The position numbers and the translations under genes are program-made. From positions 124,001-188,000 of the forward strand of contig JAQWSN010000005.1 of assembly GCA_029243165.1 (NCBI GenBank): 64,000 nucleotides of DNA. The letters run 5' to 3'. This document shows positions 17,251 through 25,856 of the stretch, piece by piece. This DNA is from Flavobacteriaceae bacterium (GTDB taxonomy: Bacteria > Bacteroidota > Bacteroidia > Flavobacteriales > Flavobacteriaceae). A model generated the notes under the pieces. The model ran no database searches. It was not told the DNA's origin and saw only the letters and a list, made by a program, of their open reading frames with translations. Position 1 is the stretch's first letter. Each line of letters begins with the position of its first letter.

Positions 17251-18927
17251 ATGAAATTGAGTCAATTCAAACAACTGCTACTTCCCTGTTTCGGACTTTT
17301 TCTAATGACTTCCTGTGGTGGGGGAAATAACGCTTCCAGAGCAACGGGCTGGGATATCAACTCTAAAAAAGGAGGATTTCAATTTAATGTTGATTTTGAA
17401 GACCAAGAAACAGGTCCAGGACTTGTTTTTGTGGAGGGAGGAACTTTTACCAAAGGACAAGTTCAAGACGATGTCATGCACGACTGGAACAATACACCGA
17501 ATAAACAGCACGTAATGTCCTTTTACATAGATCAAACTGAGGTTACGAATCTTATGTACTTAGAATATTTAGATTGGTTGGAATATGTTTTTCCAACAAA
17601 CGAACCTCGCTACAGACAAATTTACGAAGGAGCACTTCCCGATACTCTCGTATGGAGAAATCAATTGGGTTATGTTGAGGAATTAACGACAAACTACTTG
17701 CGCCATCCGGCTTATGCTGAGTATCCGGTAGTAGGTGTGAATTGGCTGCAAGCGGTTCAATATGCTGAATGGAGAACCGACCGAGTTAATGAATTTATTT
17801 TAGAACGAGAAGCTTATGTTCAGAAAGATGTACGATACAACGAAGTGGAAACCAACAGCACTTTCAATACAGCTGCTTATCTGAAACGACCCGAAACTTC
17901 TTATGGAGGTAAAATGGATAGCTTAAGCGGTAAAAAAGCAGAAGTGAAAAAAGGAGATTCCATCGTAAAAGCTTATGCAGGGGTTGAGAAAGGAATTTTA
18001 TTACCTTCTTATCGACTTCCCACCGAGTCTGAATGGGAATATGCAGCACTTGCCCTTGTTGGTGATCGAGAATACAATACCTACAGAGGAAAGAAAAAAT
18101 ATCCTTGGTCTGGAGAGTACACGCGTTCTAGCGACAGAAGAACAGAAGGTGATCAACTCGCAAACTTCAAACTTGGAAAAGGTGATTATGGAGGTATTGC
18201 AGGATGGTCTGATGATGGTGCAGATATTACCATCCAAGTGAAACAGTATCCTCCCAATGATTTCGGAATTTATGACATGGCAGGAAATGTAGCGGAATGG
18301 GTTTCCGATGTTTACAGACCAATAGTGGACGATGAAGCAAATGATTTTAACTATTATCGTGGAAATGTTTATCTAAAAAATGTTATTGGTGAAGACGGAA
18401 AAGCCGTGACTATTTCTCCAGATGAATTAGTATTTGATACCTTACCCAACGGAAAGGTTTTACTAAAAAAACTTCCTGGCGAGTTGGCTCAAGTTGCTAT
18501 TGATGAAGAAGAGACCTTTCTAAGACAAAATTTCTCTGAAAGTGACAATCGTAACTTTAGAGACGGTGATGTTGAGTCCTCCAGAAGCTATGCCTCAGGA
18601 GCTCCAGATGAGGCTGATGGGGAGGGAAAACCTGAGACTTCCTTGATGTACGACGCACCACAATCTCCAAAAGTAGCTTATGATGTGGATGGAAATGTAT
18701 CTCGAGAGATTGATGCCTCATCCAAAAGAACAACTTTAATTACTGATGAAGTTCGAGTTTACAAAGGGGGATCATGGAAAGATCGAGCTTATTGGCTTGA
18801 CCCAGCACAACGCAGATACCTCCCTCAATACATAGCAACAGATTACATTGGATTCCGTTGCGCAATGTCTCGATTGGGAGCTAAGAGCAAAGTCAAAAAG
18901 ACTGCGCGCCACAAAAGACGCGGATAA
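17251..18927 (+). CDS. gldJ: Gliding motility lipoprotein GldJ
   Basis: A 558-residue lipoprotein required for gliding and type IX secretion in flavobacteria. I chose the ATG at 17251 because it gives a proper lipoprotein signal (lipobox MTSC, C22); the upstream in-frame ATG at 17182 would add 23 residues before it. The body is a formylglycine-generating-enzyme/sulfatase-modifying fold (FVEGGTFTKG, YIDQTEVTN, RLPTESEWEYAA, YDMAGNVAEWVSD, YKGGSWKDRAYWLDPAQRRY, GFRCAMSR). In GldJ this fold is thought to be structural, not enzymatic. A terminator follows at once. Confidence 0.95.
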   Translation: MKLSQFKQLLLPCFGLFLMTSCGGGNNASRATGWDINSKKGGFQFNVDFEDQETGPGLVFVEGGTFTKGQVQDDVMHDWNNTPNKQHVMSFYIDQTEVTNLMYLEYLDWLEYVFPTNEPRYRQIYEGALPDTLVWRNQLGYVEELTTNYLRHPAYAEYPVVGVNWLQAVQYAEWRTDRVNEFILEREAYVQKDVRYNEVETNSTFNTAAYLKRPETSYGGKMDSLSGKKAEVKKGDSIVKAYAGVEKGILLPSYRLPTESEWEYAALALVGDREYNTYRGKKKYPWSGEYTRSSDRRTEGDQLANFKLGKGDYGGIAGWSDDGADITIQVKQYPPNDFGIYDMAGNVAEWVSDVYRPIVDDEANDFNYYRGNVYLKNVIGEDGKAVTISPDELVFDTLPNGKVLLKKLPGELAQVAIDEEETFLRQNFSESDNRNFRDGDVESSRSYASGAPDEADGEGKPETSLMYDAPQSPKVAYDVDGNVSREIDASSKRTTLITDEVRVYKGGSWKDRAYWLDPAQRRYLPQYIATDYIGFRCAMSRLGAKSKVKKTARHKRRG

Positions 18928-18937
18928 CAAAAACATC

Positions 18938-18969
18938 AAAGCATCTTATTCCAAAGATGCTTTTTTTTT
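18938..18969 (+). terminator. Intrinsic terminator after gldJ
   Basis: Perfect 10-base inverted repeat (AAAGCATCTT and its complement, 18938-18947 and 18954-18963) with a six-base loop, followed by T through 18969. The T run ends three bases before the murF ATG. Confidence 0.85.
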
Positions 18970-18972
18970 ACC

Positions 18973-20274
18973 ATGAACATAGCACCGCTTTACACCTCTT
19001 TTCTAAACGCAACAAAAGTCTGTACGAACACACGAAAACTGGAACAAGGGGATTTGTTTTTTGCTCTAAGCGGACCTAATTTTGACGGAAATAAATTTGC
19101 ACAACAAGCCCTTAATATGGGCGCAAGTGCAGTAGTTATTGATCAGCTAAATTTGGATTTAGAAAGTGAAAATGTTTTTGTCGTAAAAAATTCACTTGAA
19201 ACACTACAAGCTTTAGCTACTTACCATCGTCAAAAATTAAACACTCCACTAATTGCCTTAACCGGAAGTAATGGGAAAACAACAACAAAAGAGTTAATTC
19301 GAGAAATTTTAGCTGCTAAATACAAGGTACTTGCTACTGAAGGAAATTTAAACAACCACATTGGAGTTCCACTAACCTTGTTGAAATTAAAACCACATCA
19401 CCAAATTGGGATCATAGAAATGGGAGCCAATCACCCAGGAGAAATTGCCCAATTATCTGAAATTACAAAGCCTAATTGGGGGTATGTAACCAATTTCGGT
19501 AAAGCTCATCTTGAAGGATTTGGAAGTCTCCAAGGAGTTATTCAATCTAAATCAGAATTGTACAAATACCTAATTTCTCAAAAACAAAACATCTTGATTA
19601 ATGGTGACGATCTAGAACAAGTCAAACAAACTCAAGGTCATAAAATAACTCGATTTGGTCATACCCAAGAAGCAGATTTTCATTGGGAAATTTTAAATAC
19701 CGATGAAGAAGGTGTCCGAATTCAATTTCAAGGCAATTCCTACCCCTCTAAACTCTATGGTGCTTACAATAGGAGCAATATTGCCGCAGCACTTTCTTTT
19801 GGGGCACTTTTTAATGTATCTGTAGAGGCTGCTCAAAAAGCACTTTACAATTACGTATCTAAAAACAATCGCTCACAAAAAATCAAAATTCACCAAACGG
19901 AATACATACTAGATGCCTACAATGCAAATCCAACTAGTATGCTCGCTGCCCTTGAAGCTTTCAATCAAGAAAAGAAATTAAAAAAAGTAGTGGTCTTAGG
20001 AGATATGATGGAATTGGGTTCAACTTCTGCAATAGAGCACCAAAATATTTTGGATCATTGCCTTGGCCTTTCCATTGAAAGAATTATCACTATTGGTAAA
20101 CAATTTTATGCTAGCTCAAATCCAAATGAAAAAATTGATAAATATGAAACCCTAAGCGCTTTTATGGAATCCTTTGAACTAGTAAATTGGGAGTTTGATC
20201 AGGTACTTATTAAAGGTTCACGTGCTCTAGAGTTAGAAAAGCTGATTTCATTTTTTAAATCTCAACAAAATTAA
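18973..20274 (+). CDS. murF: UDP-N-acetylmuramoyl-tripeptide--D-alanyl-D-alanine ligase
   Basis: A 433-residue cytosolic ligase adding D-Ala-D-Ala to the peptidoglycan precursor. It has the N-terminal domain with TDTR-like TNTRKLEQGDLFFAL, the ATP loop TGSNGKTTTKE, the central EMGANHPGEI and the C-terminal Mur ligase domain with DAYNANPTSM and VVLGDMMELG. The N-terminus matches relatives, so the start is secure although it lies three bases after a terminator. The next gene overlaps its stop by one base. Confidence 0.96.
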   Translation: MNIAPLYTSFLNATKVCTNTRKLEQGDLFFALSGPNFDGNKFAQQALNMGASAVVIDQLNLDLESENVFVVKNSLETLQALATYHRQKLNTPLIALTGSNGKTTTKELIREILAAKYKVLATEGNLNNHIGVPLTLLKLKPHHQIGIIEMGANHPGEIAQLSEITKPNWGYVTNFGKAHLEGFGSLQGVIQSKSELYKYLISQKQNILINGDDLEQVKQTQGHKITRFGHTQEADFHWEILNTDEEGVRIQFQGNSYPSKLYGAYNRSNIAAALSFGALFNVSVEAAQKALYNYVSKNNRSQKIKIHQTEYILDAYNANPTSMLAALEAFNQEKKLKKVVVLGDMMELGSTSAIEHQNILDHCLGLSIERIITIGKQFYASSNPNEKIDKYETLSAFMESFELVNWEFDQVLIKGSRALELEKLISFFKSQQN

Positions 20275-20531
20275 TGAAGAGGCTATTCTTTTTTATTTTA
20301 ATGTTTGCTTTATCAAACTGTCAAAAAGAAGATGATCGTTGTGGTCAAATCATTCAAAAAGTAACACAGAACTCCGTTTACTATTTTATTCTTCAAACGG
20401 ATGATTATCAAAATCGCTACACAGATCCTGATTTACCCGGAATCCCAGATGATGGTGTACGTCAAGGGAGCGTGAGTAAAGAAACCTACGATTCGTTTCA
20501 GGTAGGAGAAGACTACTGTTCTGAGGACTAA
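20274..20531 (+). CDS. Small lipoprotein of unknown function
   Basis: An 85-residue protein with a lipoprotein signal ending LSNC (C16). Right after the cysteine comes QKEDD, a K-(D/E)2 pattern resembling the lipoprotein export signal that sends Bacteroidota lipoproteins to the cell surface. The rest contains two further cysteines (C23 and C82) that could pair, and no domain I recognise. The ATG overlaps the murF stop, so translation is probably coupled. Confidence 0.75.
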   Translation: MKRLFFFILMFALSNCQKEDDRCGQIIQKVTQNSVYYFILQTDDYQNRYTDPDLPGIPDDGVRQGSVSKETYDSFQVGEDYCSED

Positions 20532-20532
20532 A

Positions 20533-22434
20533 TCAGGTCAGACCCGCACCTACAATAATTTGTTCAACGATTTCTGGATTGAGCAAGGTTGAAGTATCTC
20601 CTAAGTTAGTAATATCTTTACTTGCTACTTTTCTTAGAATTCTACGCATGATTTTTCCGGAACGGGTTTTTGGTAATCCTGGCACTATTTGCACGGCATC
20701 AGGTTTGGCTATGGGTCCAATAATTTTTCGAACAGTATCTTTTATTTCCTGAATGAGAACTTCAGGGTTGCCCCCTTCCGTATCACAAATCACATAAGCA
20801 TAGATCCCCTGTCCTTTTATTTCATGAGGATATCCCACAACGGCAGACTCAATTACTTTTGGATGTTCGTTAATCGCATTTTCTACTTCTGCTGTTCCCA
20901 TCCGATGACCCGAAACATTGATTACATCATCTACCCTTCCTAAAATTCTTAAATAACCATCGTGATCTCTTTTGGCTCCATCACCCGTAAAATACAATCC
21001 AGGGTAGGTTGAAAAATAAGTTTCTTTACAGCGATTATGGTCCCCATAGGTCGTTCTTAAAATCGAAGGCCAAGGGAATTTTATGCACAAATTACCCTCA
21101 ACGTTGTTACCTTCTAGTTCATTGCCTTCAGCATCAACTAAAATGGGTTGAATACCAGGTAATGGTAATGAAGCGTGTGCAGGCTTATTAGGAGTAATAC
21201 CCGCCAAAGGTGAAATCATGATGCCTCCTGTTTCGGTTTGCCACCAAGTATCTACCAAAGGACATTTTCCTTTACCGATATGATCGTGATACCAATGCCA
21301 AGCTTCTTCATTAATGGGTTCTCCTACAGAACCAATCACTTTTAAAGAAGCTAAAGAAAAAGGGGCTAAAGGTTCCAAGCCGTGGGCTTGTAGAGCTCGA
21401 ATTGCGGTAGGTGCTGTGTAAAATTGGTTTACCTGATACTTGTCCACTATTTCCCAGAAACGCCCTGCATGAGGATAGGTTGGCACTCCTTCAAACATGA
21501 GTGTTGTTGCCCCTGCTAATAGGGGTCCGTAAACGATGTAAGAATGACCTGTAATCCATCCAACATCTGCCGTACACCAGTACACGTCATCTTGCTCGTT
21601 TTGAAAAACATTGGAAAATGAATAGTGAGTGTAAACCATGTAGCCCGCAGTAGTGTGCACCACTCCTTTTGGTTTTCCAGTAGACCCAGAGGTGTAAAGA
21701 ATAAAAAGAAGATCTTCGGCATCCAAACTTGCAGGTTCATGTGTTATGTTTTCGTTTTGAATCACTTCATGCCACCATAGGTCTCTGCCTGTTTTCATCG
21801 TAACGTCCACATTTGTTCTCTTGTAAACAATAACTTTTTCAATGCAGTTTGAATTTTCTAGGGCTTCGTCCACCACAGCTTTTACAGCTATGTTTTTAGC
21901 TCCTCTAAAATTGCCGTCAGAAGTTAAAACCATTTTGGCTTGACAATCGTTAATTCGATCGGCTAAAGCAGTGGAAGAAAAGCCAGCAAAAACAACCGAG
22001 TGAACGGCTCCAACTCTAGCACAAGCAAGCATTGCTATTGCCGCTTCAGGAATCATGGGCATGTAAATAATGACTCGATCTCCCTTTTGAATTCCTTGAG
22101 ATTCCAGTGCATTTGAAAACTGACAGGTAAGTTCAAACAATTCGTTGTAAGTGATTCTTCTTTCGGCTTCGCTAGGATCATTGGGTTCCCAAATGATGGC
22201 TGTCTTTTCTCCATGACTTGCCAAATGGCGTTCGAAGATATTTTCTGTAATATTTAATTTTGCATTTTCAAACCACTTAATATCTGGTCCTTCAAAATTC
22301 CAAGAAAGCACCTTATCCCAGGGTTTCTTCCAATGAAAACTTTGGGCAATTCCTTCCCAAAAATCCTCAGGCTGTTCAATACTTTTTTGGTATTCATTAA
22401 AATAGGCTTGGAGAGATTGGATTTTTTGACTCAT
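20533..22434 (-). CDS. acs: Acetate--CoA ligase (acetyl-CoA synthetase)
   Basis: A 633-residue AMP-forming ligase converting acetate, ATP and CoA to acetyl-CoA. It shows the P-loop-like YTSGSTGKPKG, the WWQTETGG motif around the acyl pocket, YFTGDGAKRD, and the C-terminal KTRSGKIMRR whose lysine is the acetylation/catalytic site in this family. Length and tryptophan in WWQTETG fit acetate specificity. It is the last gene of a three-gene unit with a sodium:solute symporter, so the operon takes up and activates a short carboxylate. Confidence 0.95.
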   Translation of the reverse strand: MSQKIQSLQAYFNEYQKSIEQPEDFWEGIAQSFHWKKPWDKVLSWNFEGPDIKWFENAKLNITENIFERHLASHGEKTAIIWEPNDPSEAERRITYNELFELTCQFSNALESQGIQKGDRVIIYMPMIPEAAIAMLACARVGAVHSVVFAGFSSTALADRINDCQAKMVLTSDGNFRGAKNIAVKAVVDEALENSNCIEKVIVYKRTNVDVTMKTGRDLWWHEVIQNENITHEPASLDAEDLLFILYTSGSTGKPKGVVHTTAGYMVYTHYSFSNVFQNEQDDVYWCTADVGWITGHSYIVYGPLLAGATTLMFEGVPTYPHAGRFWEIVDKYQVNQFYTAPTAIRALQAHGLEPLAPFSLASLKVIGSVGEPINEEAWHWYHDHIGKGKCPLVDTWWQTETGGIMISPLAGITPNKPAHASLPLPGIQPILVDAEGNELEGNNVEGNLCIKFPWPSILRTTYGDHNRCKETYFSTYPGLYFTGDGAKRDHDGYLRILGRVDDVINVSGHRMGTAEVENAINEHPKVIESAVVGYPHEIKGQGIYAYVICDTEGGNPEVLIQEIKDTVRKIIGPIAKPDAVQIVPGLPKTRSGKIMRRILRKVASKDITNLGDTSTLLNPEIVEQIIVGAGLT

Positions 22435-22453
22435 GATTAATTCAAGTTTTTGT

Positions 22454-24151
22454 TTAATGCATCGCTGCGGTTGTATTTTCTGCGCCTCTAGGGGTGCGAA
22501 TTCGTTCCGTAAGATCTACTACCTCTTTAGGGGGTGGACTTGTCATCCTTGAAATGATCAATGCTACAGTAAAGTTAAGTAGCATCCCTAAAGTACCAAT
22601 TCCTTCTGGAGAAATTCCCCACCAAAAATTTTCAGGAAGACCAGGTCCTCCTAATTGAGGTTTAAAATAGATGATGTAACTGGTAGTAAAAAGGATCCCC
22701 ACAATCATTCCTGTAAGGGCTCCATTTTTATTCATACGTTTGTCGAAAATTCCTAAAATAATGGCTGGGAAAAAAGAAGACGCAGCCAATCCAAATGCGA
22801 GTGCAACCACTTGCGCTACAAAACCTGGTGGATTCAAGCCTGCAAGACCAGCTGCAACCACGGCCACTGCAATAGCTATTCTTGCCGCATAGAGCTCTCC
22901 CTTTTCACTGATGTCAGGTCTGAGATAATTTTTTAATAAATCATGGGAAATTGAAGTCGAAATAACCAATAATAAACCTGCAGCTGTTGAAAGTGCTGCT
23001 GCCAAGCCTCCTGCTACCACTAGACCAATAACCCAGGCAGGTAAATTTGCAATTTCAGGGTTGGCTAGTACAATTATGTCCTGATCTACTGTAAGTTCAT
23101 TCCTCACTGGATCTGCAACATACTGAATAGTACCATCTTGGTTTTTATCCTCAAAAGTCAATAAACCAGTACTCTCCCAATTGGTAAACCAACTCGGAAC
23201 TTCTTCATAAGTAGCATTTGATAATGTATTGAGAATATTGGTACGAGCAAAAACTGCTACTGCAGGTGCTGTGGTGTAAAGTATGGCGATAAACAATAAA
23301 GCCCATCCTGCTGAAATTCGAGCATCTTTAACACGAGGTACGGTAAAAAAGCGAACAATGACGTGAGGCAAACCAGCAGTACCAAACATTAATGCACCCG
23401 TAATAAAAAACATATTGATCAAATTGTTTTGATCAATATTTGTGTAAGAATCAAAGCCTAAATCCACCGAAAGTTGATTTAATTTTTCAAGCAAATAAAC
23501 TCCGTCAGTTCCACGAGATCCAAAACCTAACTGTGGGATAGGATTTCCAGTCATTTGAAGTGAAATAAAAATTGCTGGCACGGTAAAGGCAAAAATAAGA
23601 ACACAGAATTGAGCCACTTGGGTGTAAGTAATTCCTTTCATGCCTCCTAAAACAGCATAGAAAAAAACGATTCCGATTCCAATCAAAACTCCTGTGTCAA
23701 AAGGAACATTTAAAAAACGAGCAAAGGCGACTCCTACTCCCTTCATTTGTCCTACTACATAAGTGAAAGAAACAAATAGCGCACAAATCAATGCAATAAG
23801 CCTTGCGTTTTTAGAATAATAACGCTCTCCGATAAAATCCGGTACCGTAAATTTTCCAAATTTTCTAAGGTAAGGAGCCAACAAGAGGGCTAGCAGTACA
23901 TAGCCTCCTGTCCATCCCATTAAATATTGTCCTCCTGAAAATCCCATGAATGCGATCAGTCCAGTCATGGATAAAAATGAAGCTGCCGACATCCAGTCGG
24001 CTGCAGTAGCCATTCCATTTGCAATTGGACTCACGCCTCCCCCGGCAACATAAAATTCTTTAGTAGAGCCTGCCCTTGAAATAATTGCAATAATGATGTA
24101 AATAAGAAAGGTGGCGCCCACCAATAGGTAGGTCCATGTCTGTGCACTCAT
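22454..24151 (-). CDS. Sodium:solute symporter, large subunit (acetate permease ActP-like)
   Basis: A 565-residue integral membrane protein with about 13 helices, of the SSS family. Diagnostic segments are FYVAGGGVSPIANGMATAADWMSAASFLS near the N-terminus (split here only by description), the AFGLAASSFFPAIILGIF helix and GGLAAALSTAAGLLLVISTSISHDL. These fit the ActP/MctC-like branch that couples sodium to uptake of acetate or related monocarboxylates. The neighbouring DUF4212 small subunit and acs support acetate as substrate, though this is inference. Confidence 0.88.
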   Translation of the reverse strand: MSAQTWTYLLVGATFLIYIIIAIISRAGSTKEFYVAGGGVSPIANGMATAADWMSAASFLSMTGLIAFMGFSGGQYLMGWTGGYVLLALLLAPYLRKFGKFTVPDFIGERYYSKNARLIALICALFVSFTYVVGQMKGVGVAFARFLNVPFDTGVLIGIGIVFFYAVLGGMKGITYTQVAQFCVLIFAFTVPAIFISLQMTGNPIPQLGFGSRGTDGVYLLEKLNQLSVDLGFDSYTNIDQNNLINMFFITGALMFGTAGLPHVIVRFFTVPRVKDARISAGWALLFIAILYTTAPAVAVFARTNILNTLSNATYEEVPSWFTNWESTGLLTFEDKNQDGTIQYVADPVRNELTVDQDIIVLANPEIANLPAWVIGLVVAGGLAAALSTAAGLLLVISTSISHDLLKNYLRPDISEKGELYAARIAIAVAVVAAGLAGLNPPGFVAQVVALAFGLAASSFFPAIILGIFDKRMNKNGALTGMIVGILFTTSYIIYFKPQLGGPGLPENFWWGISPEGIGTLGMLLNFTVALIISRMTSPPPKEVVDLTERIRTPRGAENTTAAMH

Positions 24152-24162
24152 AAATCTAGTTT

Positions 24163-24420
24163 TTAAATTTCATCAACATCAAACTTTTTATCCAACCGAT
24201 TCATTAGGTACACATAAATAAAAATTAAAATCACAAAAGTGTAAATAGCTCCCTGGTGTGCAAACCAAAACCCGAGAGGAAAACCTGCAAGGTGAAATTG
24301 ATTAAGAGGCTCTGCCAATACAATTCCAAAAAGAAATGAAACAGTGAACCATATTATTAAAAGTATGGCAAGGTATTTTAAGTTTGTCTTCCAATAGACC
24401 TTAGAATTTTTTGTAGTCAT
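24163..24420 (-). CDS. DUF4212 protein, symporter small subunit
   Basis: An 85-residue protein with two transmembrane helices (about residues 13-35 and 50-72) and the family phrases LNQFHLAGFPLGFWFAHQG and LMNRLDKKF. DUF4212 proteins are regularly encoded just before SSS-family symporters and are named putative small subunits. It is the first gene of the acs operon. On the minus strand TATCTTTTG lies 20 bases upstream, one base off the promoter consensus. Confidence 0.87.
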   Translation of the reverse strand: MTTKNSKVYWKTNLKYLAILLIIWFTVSFLFGIVLAEPLNQFHLAGFPLGFWFAHQGAIYTFVILIFIYVYLMNRLDKKFDVDEI

Positions 24421-24584
24421 GTTTGTTTAAGTTGATGACCAAAAGATACAGAAGTTCCTTTTGAATCACTAAAAAATGACAAATTTATTCAATCTGTGAT
24501 AGGCTCTTTATTAATTGAATATTAGAAAAACTAGATAAGACACTTAAAATCATGTTTTGGATTTTGATTAAAAGTTTACCTTCA

Positions 24585-24618
24585 GGAAAAGAAAAAGGTT
24601 TCCAATTGCTTGGAAACC
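24585..24618 (-). terminator. Intrinsic terminator of tRNA-Val
   Basis: Minus-strand hairpin with an eight-base perfect stem (GGTTTCCA and complement, 24597-24604 and 24611-24618), followed on that strand by TTTTTCTTTT. It begins four bases after the tRNA end. Confidence 0.85.
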
Positions 24619-24621
24619 CTG

Positions 24622-24696
24622 TGGGTGTTGAGGGATTCGAACCCCCGACTTCTACCCTGTCAAGGTAGCGCTCTAAACCAACTGAGCTAAACACCC
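24622..24696 (-). tRNA. tRNA-Val(GAC)
   Basis: Folds as a complete 75-base cloverleaf: acceptor GGGTGTT/AACACCC, D arm GCTC..GAGC, anticodon stem CTACC/GGTAG with loop TTGACAG giving anticodon GAC (valine, GUC/GUU codons), T loop TTCGAAT, and discriminator A. CCA is not encoded. Its own promoter and terminator flank it. Confidence 0.95.
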
Positions 24697-24727
24697 TATC
24701 ATTGGATTTTGTTGTATTAATAAAGGA

Positions 24728-24735
24728 CAAATATA
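24728..24735 (-). promoter_or_regulatory. Bacteroidota -7 box (TATATTTG) of tRNA-Val
   Basis: Perfect TAnnTTTG match on the minus strand, 31 bases upstream of the mature 5' end. Confidence 0.5.
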
Positions 24736-25004
24736 TTATTTTATCATGAAAAGGATCTTAAATTAAAGCGCACAACTGATCTTTCTAGGACAATAAATCA
24801 AAATGCCTTTTTTGAAATCCTAAAAATGAGACTCCACTTAAGCTCTTTATTTACTTTCTCAATAGTAAGTGTTGCTTTTTTGAGAATTTGAGTAAATACT
24901 TCTCTTCAAAATAAAAAAATGTGATTTTAAAGTTTAATTATTGAATATTCAATAAAAATGTAGATTAAGAGCGTTTCAGTGTAAAAAAAAGGCAGATTCA
25001 ACAG
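24736..25004. other. Gene-free stretch with an imperfect inverted repeat
   Basis: No credible reading frame or RNA gene is visible. It is very AT-rich. The only structure is an imperfect hairpin at 24849-24897, made of two seven-base arms on each side (ATTTACT + TTCTCAA against TTGAGAA + AGTAAAT) with a four-base bulge and a 17-base loop. It has no T run and I cannot assign it a role. Confidence 0.5.
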
Positions 25005-25012
25005 TATCTTTG
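25005..25012 (+). promoter_or_regulatory. Bacteroidota -7 box (TATCTTTG) of a candidate small RNA
   Basis: Perfect TAnnTTTG match in the gene-free region, 68 bases before a strong terminator. A TTTC lies about 27 bases further upstream, longer than the usual spacing. Confidence 0.5.
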
Positions 25013-25017
25013 AATAA

Positions 25018-25115
25018 TAATTAATGAAACGGCGTTATTTGTTCATTTAATTCAATTTTTGTTTTTAGTTTAAGTTAATATCCGTCTAGACTTTACATCT
25101 GGACGGATTTTTTTT
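25018..25115 (+). ncRNA. Candidate small RNA with an eight-codon reading frame
   Basis: A transcript of roughly 98 bases is predicted between the promoter box at 25005 and the terminator T run. The start is estimated, about six bases after the box. It contains ATG at 25024-25026 followed by seven codons and TAA at 25050 (MKRRYLFI), so it might instead be a leader peptide transcript, but no gene follows on this strand. It ends 14 bases from the convergent DUF2147 gene and could pair with the 3' end of that message if transcription runs on. Confidence 0.45.
25080..25115 (+). terminator. Strong intrinsic terminator with no upstream gene
   Basis: An 11-base stem (25080-25090 with 25098-25108, one G-U pair), loop CTTTACA, then seven further T through 25115. 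There is no coding gene upstream on the plus strand, which is the main evidence for a small RNA. Confidence 0.85.
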
Positions 25116-25129
25116 AAAATAGTATGGAT

Positions 25130-25549
25130 CTATTTACGCTTCCATATTTGGGTTCTCCCGAGGAGTGAAAAACCAAGAAAACCCCTAACTTTTAATGTAT
25201 TGGTGTCTTCAAAATCAACATAACAATCGTAAACCTTTCCTGATTTCGGATCTAGAATGGTTCCTTCTTCCCAAGTGTCATCTTCTAATTCTAAATCCTT
25301 AATGATGATCATGCCTTCGATAGGCTGATCTTTATTTGCTCCTTTACAATTTACACACTTTTTACCTTGATCTTCAGGCAAAAGTAATTTGGTGATTTTA
25401 CCGTAAAGTTTTCCGTCTTCTTTATAAATTAACACTTCTGATTTTTGTTTCCCAGTCTCATCATCTTGGGTTACCCAAGTACCTTCTATGGGATCTGTTT
25501 GAACAGAAAAAACAATGAGGGATATTAGTAATGTGTGAAATAATGTCAT
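25130..25549 (-). CDS. DUF2147 domain secreted protein
   Basis: A 139-residue exported protein with a signal peptide (residues 1-18) and a lipocalin-like DUF2147 domain: DPIEGTWVTQDDETGKQKSEV at the start, KKCVNCKGANKDQP in the middle, and GTILDPKSGKVYDC then LKVRGFLGFSLLGRTQIWKR at the end. Members are widespread in Bacteroidota and proteobacteria; the function is unknown. The two close cysteines (CVNC) could bind a metal or form a disulfide. Confidence 0.85.
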   Translation of the reverse strand: MTLFHTLLISLIVFSVQTDPIEGTWVTQDDETGKQKSEVLIYKEDGKLYGKITKLLLPEDQGKKCVNCKGANKDQPIEGMIIIKDLELEDDTWEEGTILDPKSGKVYDCYVDFEDTNTLKVRGFLGFSLLGRTQIWKRK

Positions 25550-25626
25550 ATGCTTTGATGTTAGTTTTTATAAAATTAAAAAATCTATAACTATATTCGT
25601 GAAAATGATATTGTAAATACACAGAT

Positions 25627-25821
25627 TTGAAAAAATTTAAATTTCTACTTCTTCTTATCCCTTTAGCCTTATTCATTTCATTCCTTGATAGCGAGATACT
25701 AAAGGGATTTTTAGCTTCAGGGGAAACACTTGACCATTACAGCTACATTGGAGTATTGGTCACAGCCGTTGTAATCATCATTTATTTTGTACTCCAATTT
25801 GATAAAAAGTCAAACACTTGA
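25627..25821 (+). CDS. Small membrane protein, hypothetical
   Basis: A 64-residue protein with two hydrophobic helices (about residues 5-20 and 40-58) separated by a polar loop. The start is TTG; there is no ATG in the frame after the preceding stop at 25606. The K-rich opening and membrane topology make it look real, but it is short and I recognise no family. It lies 35 bases before the flavin reductase gene. Confidence 0.5.
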   Translation: MKKFKFLLLLIPLALFISFLDSEILKGFLASGETLDHYSYIGVLVTAVVIIIYFVLQFDKKSNT

Positions 25822-25856
25822 CTTATTATTTTCTTAGCTATCTTTAAACAAAAACT

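Noticed and set aside
24485-24730. 81-residue minus-strand frame (SSVGLERYLDRVEVGGSNPSTPT)
   Set aside because: It is the translation of the tRNA-Val gene, a well-known false protein created by tRNA sequence.
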